The notes beneath the pieces were generated by a model. The model was given only the letters and a program-made list of their open reading frames with translations. It ran no database searches and was not told the DNA's origin. This document shows, piece by piece, positions 22,987 through 35,799 of a DNA stretch of 64,000 bases; the first letter of the stretch is position 1, and every line of letters begins with the position of its first letter. The DNA is from Luzula sylvatica (lineage: Eukaryota; Streptophyta; Magnoliopsida; Poales; Juncaceae): positions 67,002,366-67,066,365 of the forward strand of contig OX326958.1 in assembly GCA_946800325.1 (NCBI GenBank), in the 5' to 3' direction. Made by a program: the position numbers and the translations under genes.

Positions 22987-23370
22987 TAAAAGTATATGTT
23001 AACATAATTGTATAATCACGTTAAAAATATATGATAGTACCGAATACATATATCAACGTATTATCTGAAGCACAAATCAGATGACGTGAAACAAAAATCT
23101 GAATAATCATAATAACAAAATGAAACTATCAAAATTGTATATTTATCCAAATCTTGAATTGACACGTACCAGAATAATTTGAAAATTAAATATCCCGAAA
23201 ATCGGATAAATCGAAGACCAAATATCACAAAAGCCGAAAATCAAATATTTCGAAATACAGAATATCCAAAAGACCGGGCGACCCGAACTTTAATGGACTC
23301 CCGAAGACTTGAAAACCCAAAAGACCCCGAAATCAAAATGATTTGAAACTGAATGATCTGCGGAGCTATT
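22380..23370. repeat. Degenerate ACCCGAA/ACCGAAA-rich repeat
   Basis: Loose copies of GACCCGAA, AACCGAA and ATGACTCG fill two stretches (22380-22760 and 23150-23360) on both sides of a (TA)n run. This is the complement-sense counterpart of the TTCGGGT-rich repeat at 5930-6300. Confidence 0.5.
22918..22982. repeat. (TA)n microsatellite
   Basis: About 65 bp of TA repeats. Confidence 0.95.
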
Positions 23371-23987
23371 GCAATCCTCATATTTGAACACAACACATTT
23401 TTTTGTTTTAATCGAAAGTATTTTTTTCTGTTTAAAGAGAAGAATATACATATACAAAATATACTCTGCCCTAAGATTTCAACGCAACATAATAATTAAT
23501 GAAAGAAAAACATAATTAATACTTAAGTAATATTAATTTGGATGGATATTAATTAATTATTATAAACGAATTTTTTTTCATATATTCTCGATCTATCGAT
23601 GTCAATGATGATCGAATTCATAATTTCTATCAACATATGATTTTTGGTGTTTCACACCCAACCAATTATGTTATGGGTCTATTAACTGTATTAATTATCG
23701 CGTTAATTAAGTATGTAAATTAAGAAATTGAAAATGTTCTATTGAAATTTTGGGACACCATAGAATGCCTTCGAACATATAGTATATGGAGTATGTGGAT
23801 AATTTTGATCGTATCTTTCCTAAAATTTTTATTAGTTATGTCCTAGTACATATTTGTTGAATTTTTCTTTCACTTCAATTTATTAGTTATTATTTCCCAT
23901 GATTTGGCCTCGAAATTTCGCATCACTTTCTTTTTATTGATTAATCCACACACTTTCCGATTCTTATTATTCTAAAATTAATATTAA

Positions 23988-24864
23988 GGGAAATTTTTAA
24001 AAAATCCAATTTTTTTTTGGAAATCGTAAAAAACCCCATATATTTTTGGAAACTCCAAAAAACCCCTCAAACCAAACTTTTGTTTACAAATACCCCCTAT
24101 AGAAGTTAAATTTAATTTTGGATGGGGTTAAATATTTTTGGACGAAAATACCCTTCTATTTTAATATTTGATAGTAAAAAAATAAAACTCTTTTTCGTTA
24201 TACTTTATTAATTTTAAAAAAATTCATAATTTTGTTTAACGCATAATAATTTCAAAAAAATAATAATTATATGTTATAGTTATATGATTTTAATATTCAT
24301 TTATTATTTTTTCAGAAAAAAAATAACTGCAAATAACAATAAAATAAACAACAATATTAAAAAAGCATGCCTTGAAAATATTCAAAAAATAAAAGATCAT
24401 GAAATTATAAAAATACATATAAAGATAATGAAAATAAAAACTAACCGTTAAAATATATTTTTCAACCAATATAATTTGAAGGTGTTCTTTTAATATTGTT
24501 GTTTATTTTATTATTAGCTTATGCTAGTATTTTTTGAAAAAAAGAATAAATGAATATTAAAATAATATAACCATAACACATAATAATTTTCTTTTTGAAA
24601 TTATTATATGTTAAAATGAATTTATGAAAATTTTCAAAATAAATAAAATATAATGAAAAATATATTTTGTAATTATAAAATATGAAAATAGAATGATATT
24701 TTGGTCCAAAAAATATTTAACTCTATCCAAAGTTATTTTTAACCGGAGATATTTGAAAACAAAAATTTGGTTTGAGTCTTTGAGGATTTTTAGAGTTTTC
24801 AAAAAAATAAAATTCTTCTACTGTATCCCAAAAAAAATTAGGGTTTTTTTTTCGAAATTTTCCC
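23988..24864. mobile_element. Palindromic MULE-like element with perfect 9-bp target duplication
   Basis: An 877-bp element begins GGGAAATTTTTAAAAAATCC and ends AAATTTTCCC. The direct flanks are TAATATTAA at 23979-23987 and 24865-24873. The two halves are inverted copies nearly to the centre (about 24430): for example TTTAATATTCATTTATT on the left faces AATAAATGAATATTAAA on the right, and the CCCTCAAACCAAACTTTTG stretch faces CAAAAATTTGGTTTGAG. A 9-bp duplication with long terminal inverted repeats fits Mutator-like elements. No transposase ORF. Confidence 0.8.
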
Positions 24865-24873
24865 TAATATTAA

Positions 24874-27830
24874 CAATACATATGTATAATTTGGAAGTAG
24901 AAAAAGTCATACGTTAACACCGACAGTATGTCTCTATATCTACAACATATCTACAAAGTTTCATCCATTTAGAGTCAAACATAATATTATAATATTCTAA
25001 ACCAGTTCAATGACATACTCCGAACTTATATTTTACTTTGTCTACGGGCAATAATGTTGTATAGTTGGTTTATCTTTATCCAGAAAATCCGTTTCATTTT
25101 TTTTTAACCTTCATCCACGTTACATATTTATTTTAGGAAACTGTTGAACATGTCCCAACTCTCCTCTAAAAATTTCGATGACATGAATATGATTTAACAG
25201 ATTTAAAATAATTAAATTATAAATTAATATGTTAAATCATATATTTTAATATGTTAAACTATATTCGCGCCATCAAGACTCTTGCGAGAGAGTACTAGAA
25301 AATGTACATCATTATTCTTTATTTTATTTGATACTCTCGTACGTATTATATTGGATCATAAACTATTTTTTATGGGTCTACGAACTACCTTTTGAACTTG
25401 GCAATGTTGAAAGTTTAATTTGTATTTTGTGAAAAATGTACTGTACTGTAGTACGAATAAGGAACGCCTTAAATTCCATCCCGAATATAAATAAAATATT
25501 TGTGTATTAATTAATAGATATAAATATAAATACATAAATATAAAATTTCATGACCATTTCTTGAAGTTTGATTATAATTAAAAACGCCTATCGAGAATTT
25601 GGAGGAAAATCGTTTTCATGCAAATCGAGGTCTTTGATTGGTTGCTCCCTGTGGGATACCCTATATATCAAAAGTGTAATTTCACAAATTTTAAAGAACT
25701 TGTTCAACATAAATTGGTTGATATTGTTGAGGAATGATAATAGAATAATTTTACTCATATATAATATTGGATTCTCAATTAAAATATTAAACTATTTTGT
25801 TCAGTTTTTTTTTTCTTATTTCCAAAAATAATATGCAAGACCTTTTCCAAATATTACGGTTAACAAATATTATTTTTTTTTCCAAAAAATAATATTAAAA
25901 AATCACTGATATATATCAGATTTATATTGTTAATCGGTTCACGATCATTATAATTTATTCCAAATCGCTTGGACAAATTAATTATCGGATTTAAAATTGA
26001 TTTATTCTGATTTAAATCTGTGCCATACGAATTAATTAGATTGGAAACAACGACGCATGTGAGATTTTTATTTCTGGTTGAAAGAGATCGATGACCAACA
26101 ACGACGCAAGAGATCTTAATAATGAAAAAAAAATATATTCGAGTGGTTCGAATGAGGGATGGGACGGTCACGGTGATGAGATTGATTTTGATGCGTAAAG
26201 AGATTAGAGTCTCATTGAGTGTACTTGCATCGACATCAGGAATTGATGAGCATGCTTTTGCGGTTTAGTTTATTGTATCATTTATTAATTTTAGATTGTA
26301 ATTTTTCATGTATTTTTAATCAAACTTTTAATTATTTTGTGATCATTTGAATAATTTGGTATGTTATTGTCTGAATGTTCATCATATTAGATTTTAAAAT
26401 AATTTTAGACATCTTAATAATAATAAATGCTATAAAATATTATTTAGCATAATATATATTTAATATTTAAAAAATAAAAAATGATATATCACCGATATGT
26501 TCCAATCACTAATTGATACTTCACCGATCTATGCGTGGTATATGATTTATGTAACATTCTTAGATGTAAGGATAGGGAGTAACATTTAAAACGTACAAAC
26601 TTATACTATAAATATTACGAGAATAACTAAGATATTTAATTAAGTAAAATGAAATTTGACACTTAATTTTTATTCATTAGATTAGATTCGAGATGAACAC
26701 CAATTTTAAATATTAGTGTGCAAAAACAAATCGAATATTTTATCATAAGGAACAAAATATAAACTACATAGTGTATTTTTTATGTACTTTTAGCATATTT
26801 TGTTCTTGATATTTCTAATTTTATGTGTACATAATATAATGAAATATTTTTGTGTTCATGTGAAATTTTTTTCTAGAGCAATCAATGACTAATTTTGGAA
26901 GCGATCACTAATTTGTATATACATGTACTGCACTCGAGATTTTTTCAAGGAAAAAATGGTATTACTTGTCTACCGAAGACTCACTAATATTTTAATTATA
27001 TGGACATATCTGATTTTTGTTAAACATTTTATATGAGTAGAAAAATTGAGTTGGGAAAACCAAGTTAACCGAATCAATTGAATTATATCGCATTTTGCAC
27101 TGATTTATGTTATGTCAATTGTAAAACTCGAAATATGTTTTTTTAGATGTATGATATATATTTTGTAAATAACAATTTGTAATTTTTCTGAAAATATTTT
27201 TATAGATGATCATCATGTTTGTTTTTATAAGAATTTATTCATTCACTTAATATCTTATACCTTATACCTATCATGTATACATTCTTCTAATAGATTTTAA
27301 GTATAAATTTATACATATTTAATATTTATATTATTTTTATTGGCAATACATATCTTTCTTAGATATGTATTTTTAATAGTATAACTCTACCCATAAAATA
27401 TACTTTTTTTATGTAGGACATACATTTTGTAAATAACAATTTATAAAAAAAATTTAAAATGTTTTTATAGATGATTATGACATATTTTTTATAAGAATCT
27501 ATCTATTTACTTAATATCTTATACCTTACTTAAACATCATATGTGCATTCTTCTAATAAATTTTAAGTAGAAATTATAAATATTATTTTTAGTAGCAATT
27601 TATATCGTTCTTAGGTATTTATCATGACATATTTTTTATAAGAAAATATATGTCCTAAAAGTTAATGATCCTATATCAAAACAAATCTCAATGAATATTT
27701 CATCCTACCCATACCCAATAAGTATTAATTAGGTCAAAACTCAAAATCAGTATACATAAAAAGTGAGGTCACACTGATTGTAACTAATCAAAAACTAACA
27801 AGTTATTAATTCTTAACCAATAATAAGTAT
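24874..27830. other. AT-rich intergenic DNA with old element remains
   Basis: Around 25140-25290 the GACATGAATATGATTTAAC ... ATCAAGACTCTTGCGAG pattern looks like a decayed copy of the foldback family at 47565 and 54621. The 27130-27640 stretch contains two diverged copies of about 220 bp (ATGTATGATATATATTTTG and ATGTAGGACATACATTTTG starts). No coding gene supported. Confidence 0.45.
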
Positions 27831-27839
27831 TAATTCTTA

Positions 27840-27965
27840 ACCCTATAATTACCCCTACGAATACATCAAATCTGTGGGGGTTATAGAGAATTATTGAAGA
27901 AAAGGTGACAAAAGTCTACACAAGTTATTTTGTCAACATACACTGGGTGGGCCCACGCGTCTTTT
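27840..27965 (+). repeat. Duplicated block, also at 31615-31745
   Basis: ACAAAAGTCTACACAAG and TTTGTCAACATACACTGGGTGGGCCCAC also occur (with few changes) near 31681-31730, in the same orientation. The flanking CCCCTACGAATA words match too. It includes a TGGGCC box. Confidence 0.7.
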
Positions 27966-28999
27966 CCTACATAATTTTTTGGTTTCATTAGCTATGTTAA
28001 AAATCTTCATTTATTAAAGATATCATGGTAACAATATTTAACAATCAAATCGTATTTACTTAAAACCGTATTAGCTCATTCACTAATTGTAATGCTTATT
28101 TGACTTGATGGTAGAGCTAACATATATAAAATAGTTAGTGAAGTCAATTTGTTTGTTGCATATTTAGTAGGTTTATATTTATTCTAAATTTAATGATATT
28201 CTTTTATAGTTATCATACGTAAATATGCGATTATTTTTCATAACTGAGGGGAATGTAATGCTGTTCTATTAATTAGCTATGTTATTTTTAAAATTCAAAT
28301 CTTTTAGGTTATAAAGTAGAATTAAAATAGGAAAGTTTTTTTTTATCAAATAGAAGCATAGTTTATGTAAAAGTCTAATCTTGTATTAAATATAAGTTCG
28401 TTAACTTATAAATAGAAGCATAGTTTGCGCAAAAGTTACCATCTCTAATTCGGCTTGTCATGTAGTTTTGTATAATTTTAGAATACTAACAATGACAACT
28501 ATATATTAACAAACTAAAATTGACTATCCGCCATAAAGATTAGAAGTTAATTAATATAGATAACTAGTAACTAATCTTGGCTTTAATTAATGTAAACAAT
28601 TGCGTCTCCTTTTGCCGAAGCCGACACTTTTTAATTGGTATGTTGCGACGATGAGTATTTTAGTTTGAGTTTTGTGTAATTTGTAATTGTGAATTAATGA
28701 AATTAAATTGAGGCTAATTTAACTAGTAAATCTTAGTTTGGTTACTTTAGTCTTAGGTTGATGTTAGTAAATTATATTATGGTTGGGATTAAATGTAAAT
28801 AAATTAGCATATTTTTTGTTTTTTGTATAATTATAATATTTGTTATGTTTGGATTATTAATCATGATACTTTAATTTTTTGCTTAAGATCAAAATTATAA
28901 ACACATCACAAATTTGCATAAGTATAATGAATATGCTTCTTGGTTTTAGTCACAATAATCCAACATGATAATTTTATTTCAAGTGAATTGTTTCTAGTA

Positions 29000-30320
29000 C
29001 CTTATTAGAAATGTAAAAGCACATTAAACGCATAATTCTTAATTTATCCTGAAGTTTCAATGTTCTTAATTTAACTTCTTGGCATTATTATTATATATAC
29101 AATACTTTCGCGATGTGTGGCTATTTGAAACGAGATAACGGTGATACTACTTGCTACATGAAAATCGGTACGAATAAATTTGGCATGATTCAATATACTT
29201 TTTGTGTATTCACGGTCCAATAAAAAAACTTCAATTTATGAGAAAATATTTATACCATGCTCCGAATTTTTTAATTCATTATTAATAATTTTTTTAATTA
29301 ATTTAATATCCAACTAACAGTTTAACATATAATAAACTATCATGTTACCATATAATTAATTAACATGTCAATATATAATTATCCAATAGCAATTCCTAAC
29401 TAAAAAGTTAATTATCATTGGGATAATAATTTTCACTGGGCCAGGACAAATAAATTTTTTGGAAGTAATCATATTCCTTTTACCGATCATGTCATTTCAA
29501 TCCAAAATATTTCATTTTCTCAATTTCTTTTCATTTTGAAGAATTTTTTCTCCCCGAACAAAATAGAAAAAGAAAAAGAAAAAAACTCGAGGAGACCTCA
29601 AAGTTTAGGGAGGCTTTAGACAGTCGCCTCCCGCGCCAATGGCCAGGACCAACACTGCATATTTCATACCAAATATATATGACTGATATTTGTTGCATGA
29701 AAATATACAAGAACTAATAATATTCAATATTTATGAAAAAACGCATTTTTGTAATGTTAACAAATTATGTATAACAATATAATGATAAACCAACAAAATC
29801 TTAATATAACATATACATATAAAATATAAGAACCTTTTTTGTATGGTACCATAGTTATAACATGGTCAATTTTATGTAGCTTTTTTACAAGAAAAAAAAA
29901 AGTAATTTTATTATTTTTATTATGACCAAGAAAATATAACTATGGTGGTAATAATTTTCTTTAGTTTTTTCTTTTTTTTCTCAAATTATCTCACTTCTTT
30001 AGCTCAATTCCTTTATGTTTTTAACGTCTCGTTCTATTAACATATTCAACTCATCATTTTACTATTACTAAAGCTGAACGATTAAATACAACATGACATC
30101 AAAGTCATTGACCACCCAATATGAAAGTTCGGGAATATAGATAATTCGGATGACGTGCCATTAAATTTTAATAATAAGCAGAGGTGTATTATTAAAATTG
30201 AATATCCTACATAAACGAAATATAAAATTTTAATAATAAGCAGAGGTATATTATTAATATTGAATATTCTACATAAACGAAATATTAAATTTTAACGATC
30301 TTACATGCAATTTTTTTGGT
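29000..30320 (+). repeat. Dispersed direct repeat, copy 1
   Basis: Ordered landmarks: AAAAGCACATTAAACGCATAA, CTTCTTGGCATTATTATTATA, GGTGATACTACTTGC, ATTTGGCATGATTCAATATAC, CACGGTCCAATAAAAAAAC, CCATGCTCCGA, ATTAACATGTCAATATATAAT, CACTGGGCCAGGACAAAT, ATATGACTGATATTTGTTGC and GTAATGTTAACAAATTATGTA. A 63-bp block starting ATTTTAATAATAAGCAGAGG is in tandem at about 30163 and 30226. The same order recurs at 30700, 31860, 37900 and 39440. Confidence 0.75.
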
Positions 30321-30699
30321 TTTTGGAGATTTTTTTAGAGAGAACGTTAGAGTTGACGTGATATGTTGAATTAACATATTTTGGTCGAAATATAAAGTTT
30401 CGATGAATAATAAAAGTTAATTAATTAATAGTCTGATTATCATGTAAATTCTAATAAAAACATAGATTATGGGCGACTCCCAAGTAACAATTAGAGTTAA
30501 TTATATATGAAAATATAACAATACTAAAATATTTTTGAGTTTAGTTTAATCATTCCTGAATCCTAACATATACCCTTTGTATCGTTTTGCGTAGATTACA
30601 TGGAAATAATTTATGATTTCTTAGGGTCCTTATCGGATTCTCTTTAGCCCAATAACAAAACTAGAAATAATTTATTATCTTGTATGGTTCCATCTAATA

Positions 30700-31800
30700 T
30701 CTATTGTAAAAGCACATTAAACACATCATGTTTAAATTTTCTTAATTTAACTTCTTGGCATTATTATTATATGGCAACTGTGTTCCACACAAAATGTGTG
30801 ACTATTTGGAACGACATAATGGTGATACTACCATAGTTAGTCATTCGTGATACGCGAATAATACGGTACGTAATACGTTCGTGTATAATTCGGATCAAAC
30901 GTTTTTCAAGTAGGTCAAATATTCGGTCAAATAAAACGCAATACGCTAATAATTCGTCAATTCGGTTATTCGTCTATAGTTATGTTTATTTTACATACTA
31001 CGATGCAATAATTTGGTATATAAAAATATATAAATGTACATTTGTTTAGCCATAAATAACTCAAAATTATAATATTTTGTTAAATAATATTTATTTTAGT
31101 TCAAAATTATAATTTTGTATATTATTATTGATATTTTGATTTTTTTAATTATTTTTGGAAATTTATGTTTTTTATTTATTTAAAAAAAATTATATTTTTT
31201 TCTTCTAAAAAAACGTATTATACGAAAATACGTGTATTATTCGTGGTTTTTAAAAAATATTGTAAAATACGCGAATTATTGATTAGGTTGAGTATGGAAA
31301 CGTCAATACGTATATTATTCGTAATACGTAATTATTCGTAAATTATACACATATTATTCGCGAACTGAACAACTATGGATACTACCAAGTACCAACTATA
31401 TGGAAACAAATGAATTTGGCATGATACAATATACTTTTTTTGGCATTCACGGTCCAATAAAAAAAGTTAAATTTATGAGAAAATATTAATACCATGCTCC
31501 GATTTTTTAATTAATATCCAGTTAACATTTTAATATATAATAAAATATTATGTTAACATATATACTTAATTAACATGTCAATATAATTATCCTATAGCAA
31601 TTCCTAAACCCTAAACCCTATAATTGCTCCTACGAATATATAAAATCGGTTGGGTTTAGGAAATTAATGAAGAAAGGGTGACAAAAGTCTACGCGAGTGA
31701 TTTTGTCAACATACACTGGGTGGGCCCACACGTTTTTTTCTACATAAATATTTGGTTTCATTAGCTATGTAAAAATTCTTCGTTTATTGGGATATCATGG
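30700..31800 (+). repeat. Dispersed direct repeat, copy 2 (interrupted by a hAT-type element)
   Basis: Shares the GCACATTAAACACAT, TTCTTGGCATTATTATTATA and GGTGATACTACC landmarks, then resumes after the inserted element with ATTTGGCATGATACAATATAC and CCATGCTCCGATTTTTT. Confidence 0.72.
30832..31377. mobile_element. Non-autonomous hAT-type element with perfect 8-bp target duplication
   Basis: A 546-bp element with ends CATAGTTAGTCATTCG and CGCGAACTGAACAACTATG, bordered by GATACTAC at 30824-30831 and 31378-31385. Other copies of the host repeat (near 29140, 38033 and 39590) show the uninterrupted site GGTGATACTA, acting as empty-site evidence. The interior is built of TACG/CGTA and ATTCG words. 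A second, worn copy is at 18213-18555. Confidence 0.85.
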
Positions 31801-31859
31801 TCACGGTTAACAATCAAACTGTATTTATTTACTTAAAAACCAAATTAGCTCATTCACTA

Positions 31860-33170
31860 TACTTTTTGTGTACGAATACATTTGGCATAATTCAATATAC
31901 TTTTGAGCACTTCTACTCTGCCCCGTATATCACCCCAATAATAGTGATGTTTTCATAATAACACCACGATTAAACAAAGCTTCCATTTGCACTTAAAATA
32001 TCTCATAATTAATTTTGTAATTTTAATTTGATTAATTTAATTGAAAATTAATTAATTGGACAATCGATTAGTTTAATTAGAAATTAATTAAATAAATTTT
32101 TAATTATATTTTATTTATGTATTAATTAAATGCTTAATTAGTTAGGTGCAAATTGAGGGTATGAAATGGTAAACATGACAAAATGATGTCATGCTTACCC
32201 ATCATGATTTTGGGGGTGAGATGGTCGGGAAGAGTATAATTTTCCTATACTTTTTGTGTATTCATGATCCAATAAAAAAACATAAATTTATGAGAAAACA
32301 TTTATACAATGCTCTGATTTCTTTTATTTATTATTAATAACTTTTAAATTAATTTAATATCGAATTAACATTTTAATACATAATAAACTATCATGTTGAC
32401 ATATAATTAAGAAAATCTTGGAAGTAATCATATTCCTTACCGATCATGTTATTTCAACCCAAATATTTCATCTTCAATTTTTTTTTTTTTGCCGAAAATT
32501 TTCTCCATTAACAAAAAAAAAAACTCAAAGAAAAAAGCTCAAGGAGGCCTCAAAGTTTAGGGAAGCTTCAGATAGCCGCCTCCTACGTTGGTGGTCACCA
32601 CCGACACTGCATATTTCGTACCAAATATATATGACTTATATTTGTTGCATGAAAATATAGAAGAACTAATAATATCAAATATTTACAAAAAGACACAGTT
32701 TTGTAATGTAAACAAATTATGTATAACAATATCAATTTCATGTAAAATATAAACATCTTTTTTTAAGGGTACCAGTTATATATTACGTTATCAATTTCGT
32801 GTTATTTGTTTACAAGGAAAAAAACTACTTTTGTTATAAAAAAAATTCGAGTCTCATTGACACCAATGTATGAAGAACACCGAGCATTTTTTTATTTATT
32901 CTTCATTTATTCATTTTTTAAAAAAATTATTATAGGAAATTGAATGATTAATGACGGCATGAAATTAAAGTCATTGATCGATATGACATTAAATTTTATA
33001 ATATGGAGATGTGTATTATTAAAATTGAATATCCTACATAAATGAAATATTAAATTTTAGCGATCATACATGCCATTTTTATGGTTTGTGGAGATTTTTT
33101 TGAGAGAGAACGTTAAGAGTTGACGTGAAATGTTGAATAACATTTTTTGGTCGAAATATAAAGTTCGATG
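31860..33170 (+). repeat. Dispersed direct repeat, copy 3 (partial, interrupted)
   Basis: ATTTGGCATAATTCAATATAC is followed by a possible MITE (31905-32250), then TTTGTGTATTCATGATCCAAT, TTTATACAATGCTCTGATTTC, TATATGACTTATATTTGTTGC and GTAATGTAAACAAATTATGTA. It ends near GAACGTTAAGAGTTGACGTG, also found in copy 1 (about 30340). Confidence 0.65.
31905..32250. mobile_element. Possible MITE inside the dispersed repeat
   Basis: Ends face each other as CTCTGCCCCGTATATCACCCC and GGGGGTGAGATGGTCGGGAAGAG. The surrounding repeat landmarks (CAATATACTTTT | TATACTTTTTGTGTATTC) are continuous in other copies, supporting an insertion, with TATACTTTT as possible duplication. A possibly related element spans about 54290-54600. 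Confidence 0.5.
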
Positions 33171-33179
33171 AACTATTTT

Positions 33180-33900
33180 ATTATAAAAAGAAGAAAATAT
33201 AGACTATTATGCCTTTTTGGTGTAGCTTGTGATTAGTAGATTATTTTTGATATTTTCTATTGATTTGTTCGGTTCACATGGAATTTGTTTGTCTAGAGCA
33301 AAAGATCATTAATTTTCTACAATATTTCCTACTTTTTATAAGAACTACATTGTACTAAAAAAATTAGGGAAAAATGATATTCGATATGTTACGAAGACAC
33401 ACAAATATTTTAATTACATGGACATGTATGATCTTTTTAATATTCATATGAGTAAAAACAATTAAGTTTAAGAAAATGACTTTAACCGAAGGAACTGAAG
33501 TATCTCGCACTTTCACTTATTTCTATCATGTCAATTCTATAATCTTTAGATTAAATATAATCATGTTACAAATAATTCGATTATATTTTCCATAATTATT
33601 TATACATTTTTTGATAAATACACACTGAATTTTATTAATTATATAATTTCAAGAAATTTTCTTTTAGATTCCTAAATTCCTGGCAGACACAACATGATTT
33701 TTTTCTCCATTTCATTTTATTCAAATAGAATTTCACCCAAATGAGGGAAACTCTGTTTTAATGGTCTTTTCTTTGCATAGCGAATTATGACTTTGCTTCA
33801 ATTATGACTTTTCTTTTATGACTTTGCTTGCTTCAATTTTGTTTCAATTTTGTTCAATTTTGTTCTTTGCATAGCGAATTAGACTCTCTGACTCTTAACG
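33180..33900. other. AT-rich intergenic DNA, no gene seen
   Basis: Contains repeated TGACTTTGCTT and GTTCAATTTTGTT words near 33790-33865. No supported gene. Confidence 0.4.
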
Positions 33901-34011
33901 GCTATATTAAATAGGATCTAGAATGTTCTCCTCCAACGGTCATATCAAGAGAGACGTTGGAGGAGCGCCCCTGTTCTCTATATATTCTCCCTTCTAGCCA
34001 TAGTCCAGACT

Positions 34012-34042
<31 letters not shown>

Positions 34043-34126
34043 GACCAATTGAAGATGAAGCAAGCAAGTGCAAAATTGAAAAGACAATCGTAGCAAGCAA
34101 GTTCATAGCCAAGTCAGGGACAACAA

Positions 34127-34612
34127 ATGGCTCTTTCTCTCTCGTTTTTTGTGCTCCAAATCAAAGAAGCAACAATTTTGTGCTTCGAGAGATATTTTCT
34201 TGAAGAAGCAACAATTTTGGTCTGTTCAAACACAGATTCAGGTAAAGTTCATGTCTTTTTGAATAATTTTTCAACTCTCTTGTTCAGATTCATATCTGCA
34301 TCATTGATTTGGTTCAATTTTGTTTGAAGTATATAATTTTTCTCTTATCTGCATTTAGTTCAAGAAAACAAAGTTTGCCTTCTTTTTTGAACCAATTATC
34401 GCTCGTGTTTGTTTTTTCTGTAAAGAATACCAAAGTTATTCTTTTCTTTCATTAAACACATGGTTGTTTACTTTGGGTCATTTGCAGTTACTAATATCGT
34501 TTTCTTTTTTCTATTTTGAACAGTCATTAGTGAAGCGGGTCGATCCATTACAGGGATTAAATCCATGAGAAATCTCTCGTCTGATGTCGAAGGCAGCGTT
34601 ACCAGAATCTAA
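34127..34612 (+). CDS. Candidate two-exon small protein (uncertain)
   Basis: Exons 34127-34241 and 34524-34612 join GT-AG in frame to give 67 residues without a family I recognise. Upstream are TATA-like CTATATATTCTCCC (near 33980), a (CT)n leader tract (34015-34040) and a 12-bp hairpin TCCTCCAACG/CGTTGGAGGA (33930-33965). The second exon is open for only 29 codons, which chance can give, so this may be a non-coding transcript or transposon leader. Confidence 0.2.
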
Positions 34613-34924
34613 CGGTGCCGAAGGAGACCGAGTCAAAATCTAAAGGGGACTGCGCCATTGCTCTGACGAAGGCAACTGACTGACCTTATTATTATCTAAA
34701 TTTCTTATTTCACTTATGCTGATTGCTAGTCTCGATTTTATTTGCTAATATTTTGTACAAATTTCAGAATCTAATCGACCTCTTCATTTTTCAGGTTTTC
34801 AAAGCACCGAATTTCTCAATTGCAAATAAGTCGCTGCACCAAGATTGTAGGAAATTTCATAGCGATCCTTTTAATGCTGAAAATCCCTCAAGACGTTTTT
34901 CATTACTTACGTATTTTTCTAAGT

Positions 34925-35085
34925 ATATGTGTGTTTGTATGATCTGTGTATGATGTATGGGTGTATGTGTGTGTGTGATAAGTGTATGATGTGTGTGTGT
35001 GTGTGTGTGTGGTTGTGGCTGTGTCACTGTGTGTGTGATCTGTGTCTGATATGGTGTGTCTCTGACATGTGTGTGTATTGTTTAT
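34925..35085 (+). repeat. (TG)n and TGTGTG-rich microsatellite
   Basis: Imperfect TG repeats with interspersed TGATCTGTG and TGTATGATG words immediately before the G-rich minisatellite. Confidence 0.85.
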
Positions 35086-35125
35086 GATATAGCATGGAAG
35101 CAAGGGACAAGAAGGACGAGTGGTT

Positions 35126-35775
35126 CGGCCCAACAAGGCCCCGGGCCCGCGGGTGGAAGGGAGAGGCTCGGCCCAAAAAAAGGCCGGGCCTGCGAGGGGA
35201 GAGGGGGGTCCGGCCCAAAAAAGGGCCGGGCCTGCGAGGGGAGAGGGGGTCCGGCCCAAAAAGAGGCCGGGCCCACGAGGGGGATGGGGTCCGGCCCAAA
35301 AAAGGAGCCGGGTCCGCGAGGGGGGAGGTGGGGTCCGGCGCAAAAAGGGCCCGGATCCGCCCGGGGGTGGGGGGGTTTCGGGTCGGGGACCCGGGCCCGC
35401 CCGGGGGGGGGGGGGGTTTCGGGTTGGGGACCCGGACCCGCCGGGGGGGGGGGGGGTTGTTTCGGGTCGGGGATCCGGACCCGCCCGGGGGGGGGGGGGG
35501 TTCGGGTCGGGGACCCGGACCCGCCCGGGGGGGGGGGGGGGTTTCGGGTCGGGGACCCGGACCCGCCCGGGGGGGGGGGGGTTTCGGGTCGGGGACCCGG
35601 ACCCGCCGGGGGGGGGTTTCGGGTCGGGGACCCGGACCCGCCGGGGGGGGGGGGGTTTCGGGTCGGGGACCCGGACCCGCCCGGGGGGGTTTCGGGTCGG
35701 GGACCCGGACCCGCCCGGGGGGGGGGGGGGGGTGGGTTTCGGGTCGGGGACCCGGACCCGCCGGGGGGGGGGGTC
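35126..35775 (+). repeat. G-rich minisatellite, ~41-bp unit, two subfamilies
   Basis: About 16 units. The first six (starts near 35126, 35168, 35210, 35250, 35290, 35334) read CGGCCCAAAAAAGGCCGGGCC then GCGAGGGGAGAGGGGG. The next ten (starts 35376, 35417, 35459, 35500, 35542, 35582, 35617, 35656, 35690, 35737) read TTTCGGGTCGGGGACCCGG, ACCCGCC and a run of 7 to 17 G. Unit length changes come mostly from the G run. All frames are open by composition, so the long Pro/Gly/Arg ORFs here are not genes. Confidence 0.9.
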
Positions 35776-35799
35776 TATTTTATTCAAAAAATATTTCCC

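Noticed and set aside
34590..34660. CTGATG followed by GAAGGC, considered as a hammerhead ribozyme (retrozyme).
   Set aside because: The core lacks the CTGATGA sequence and the required stems do not form.
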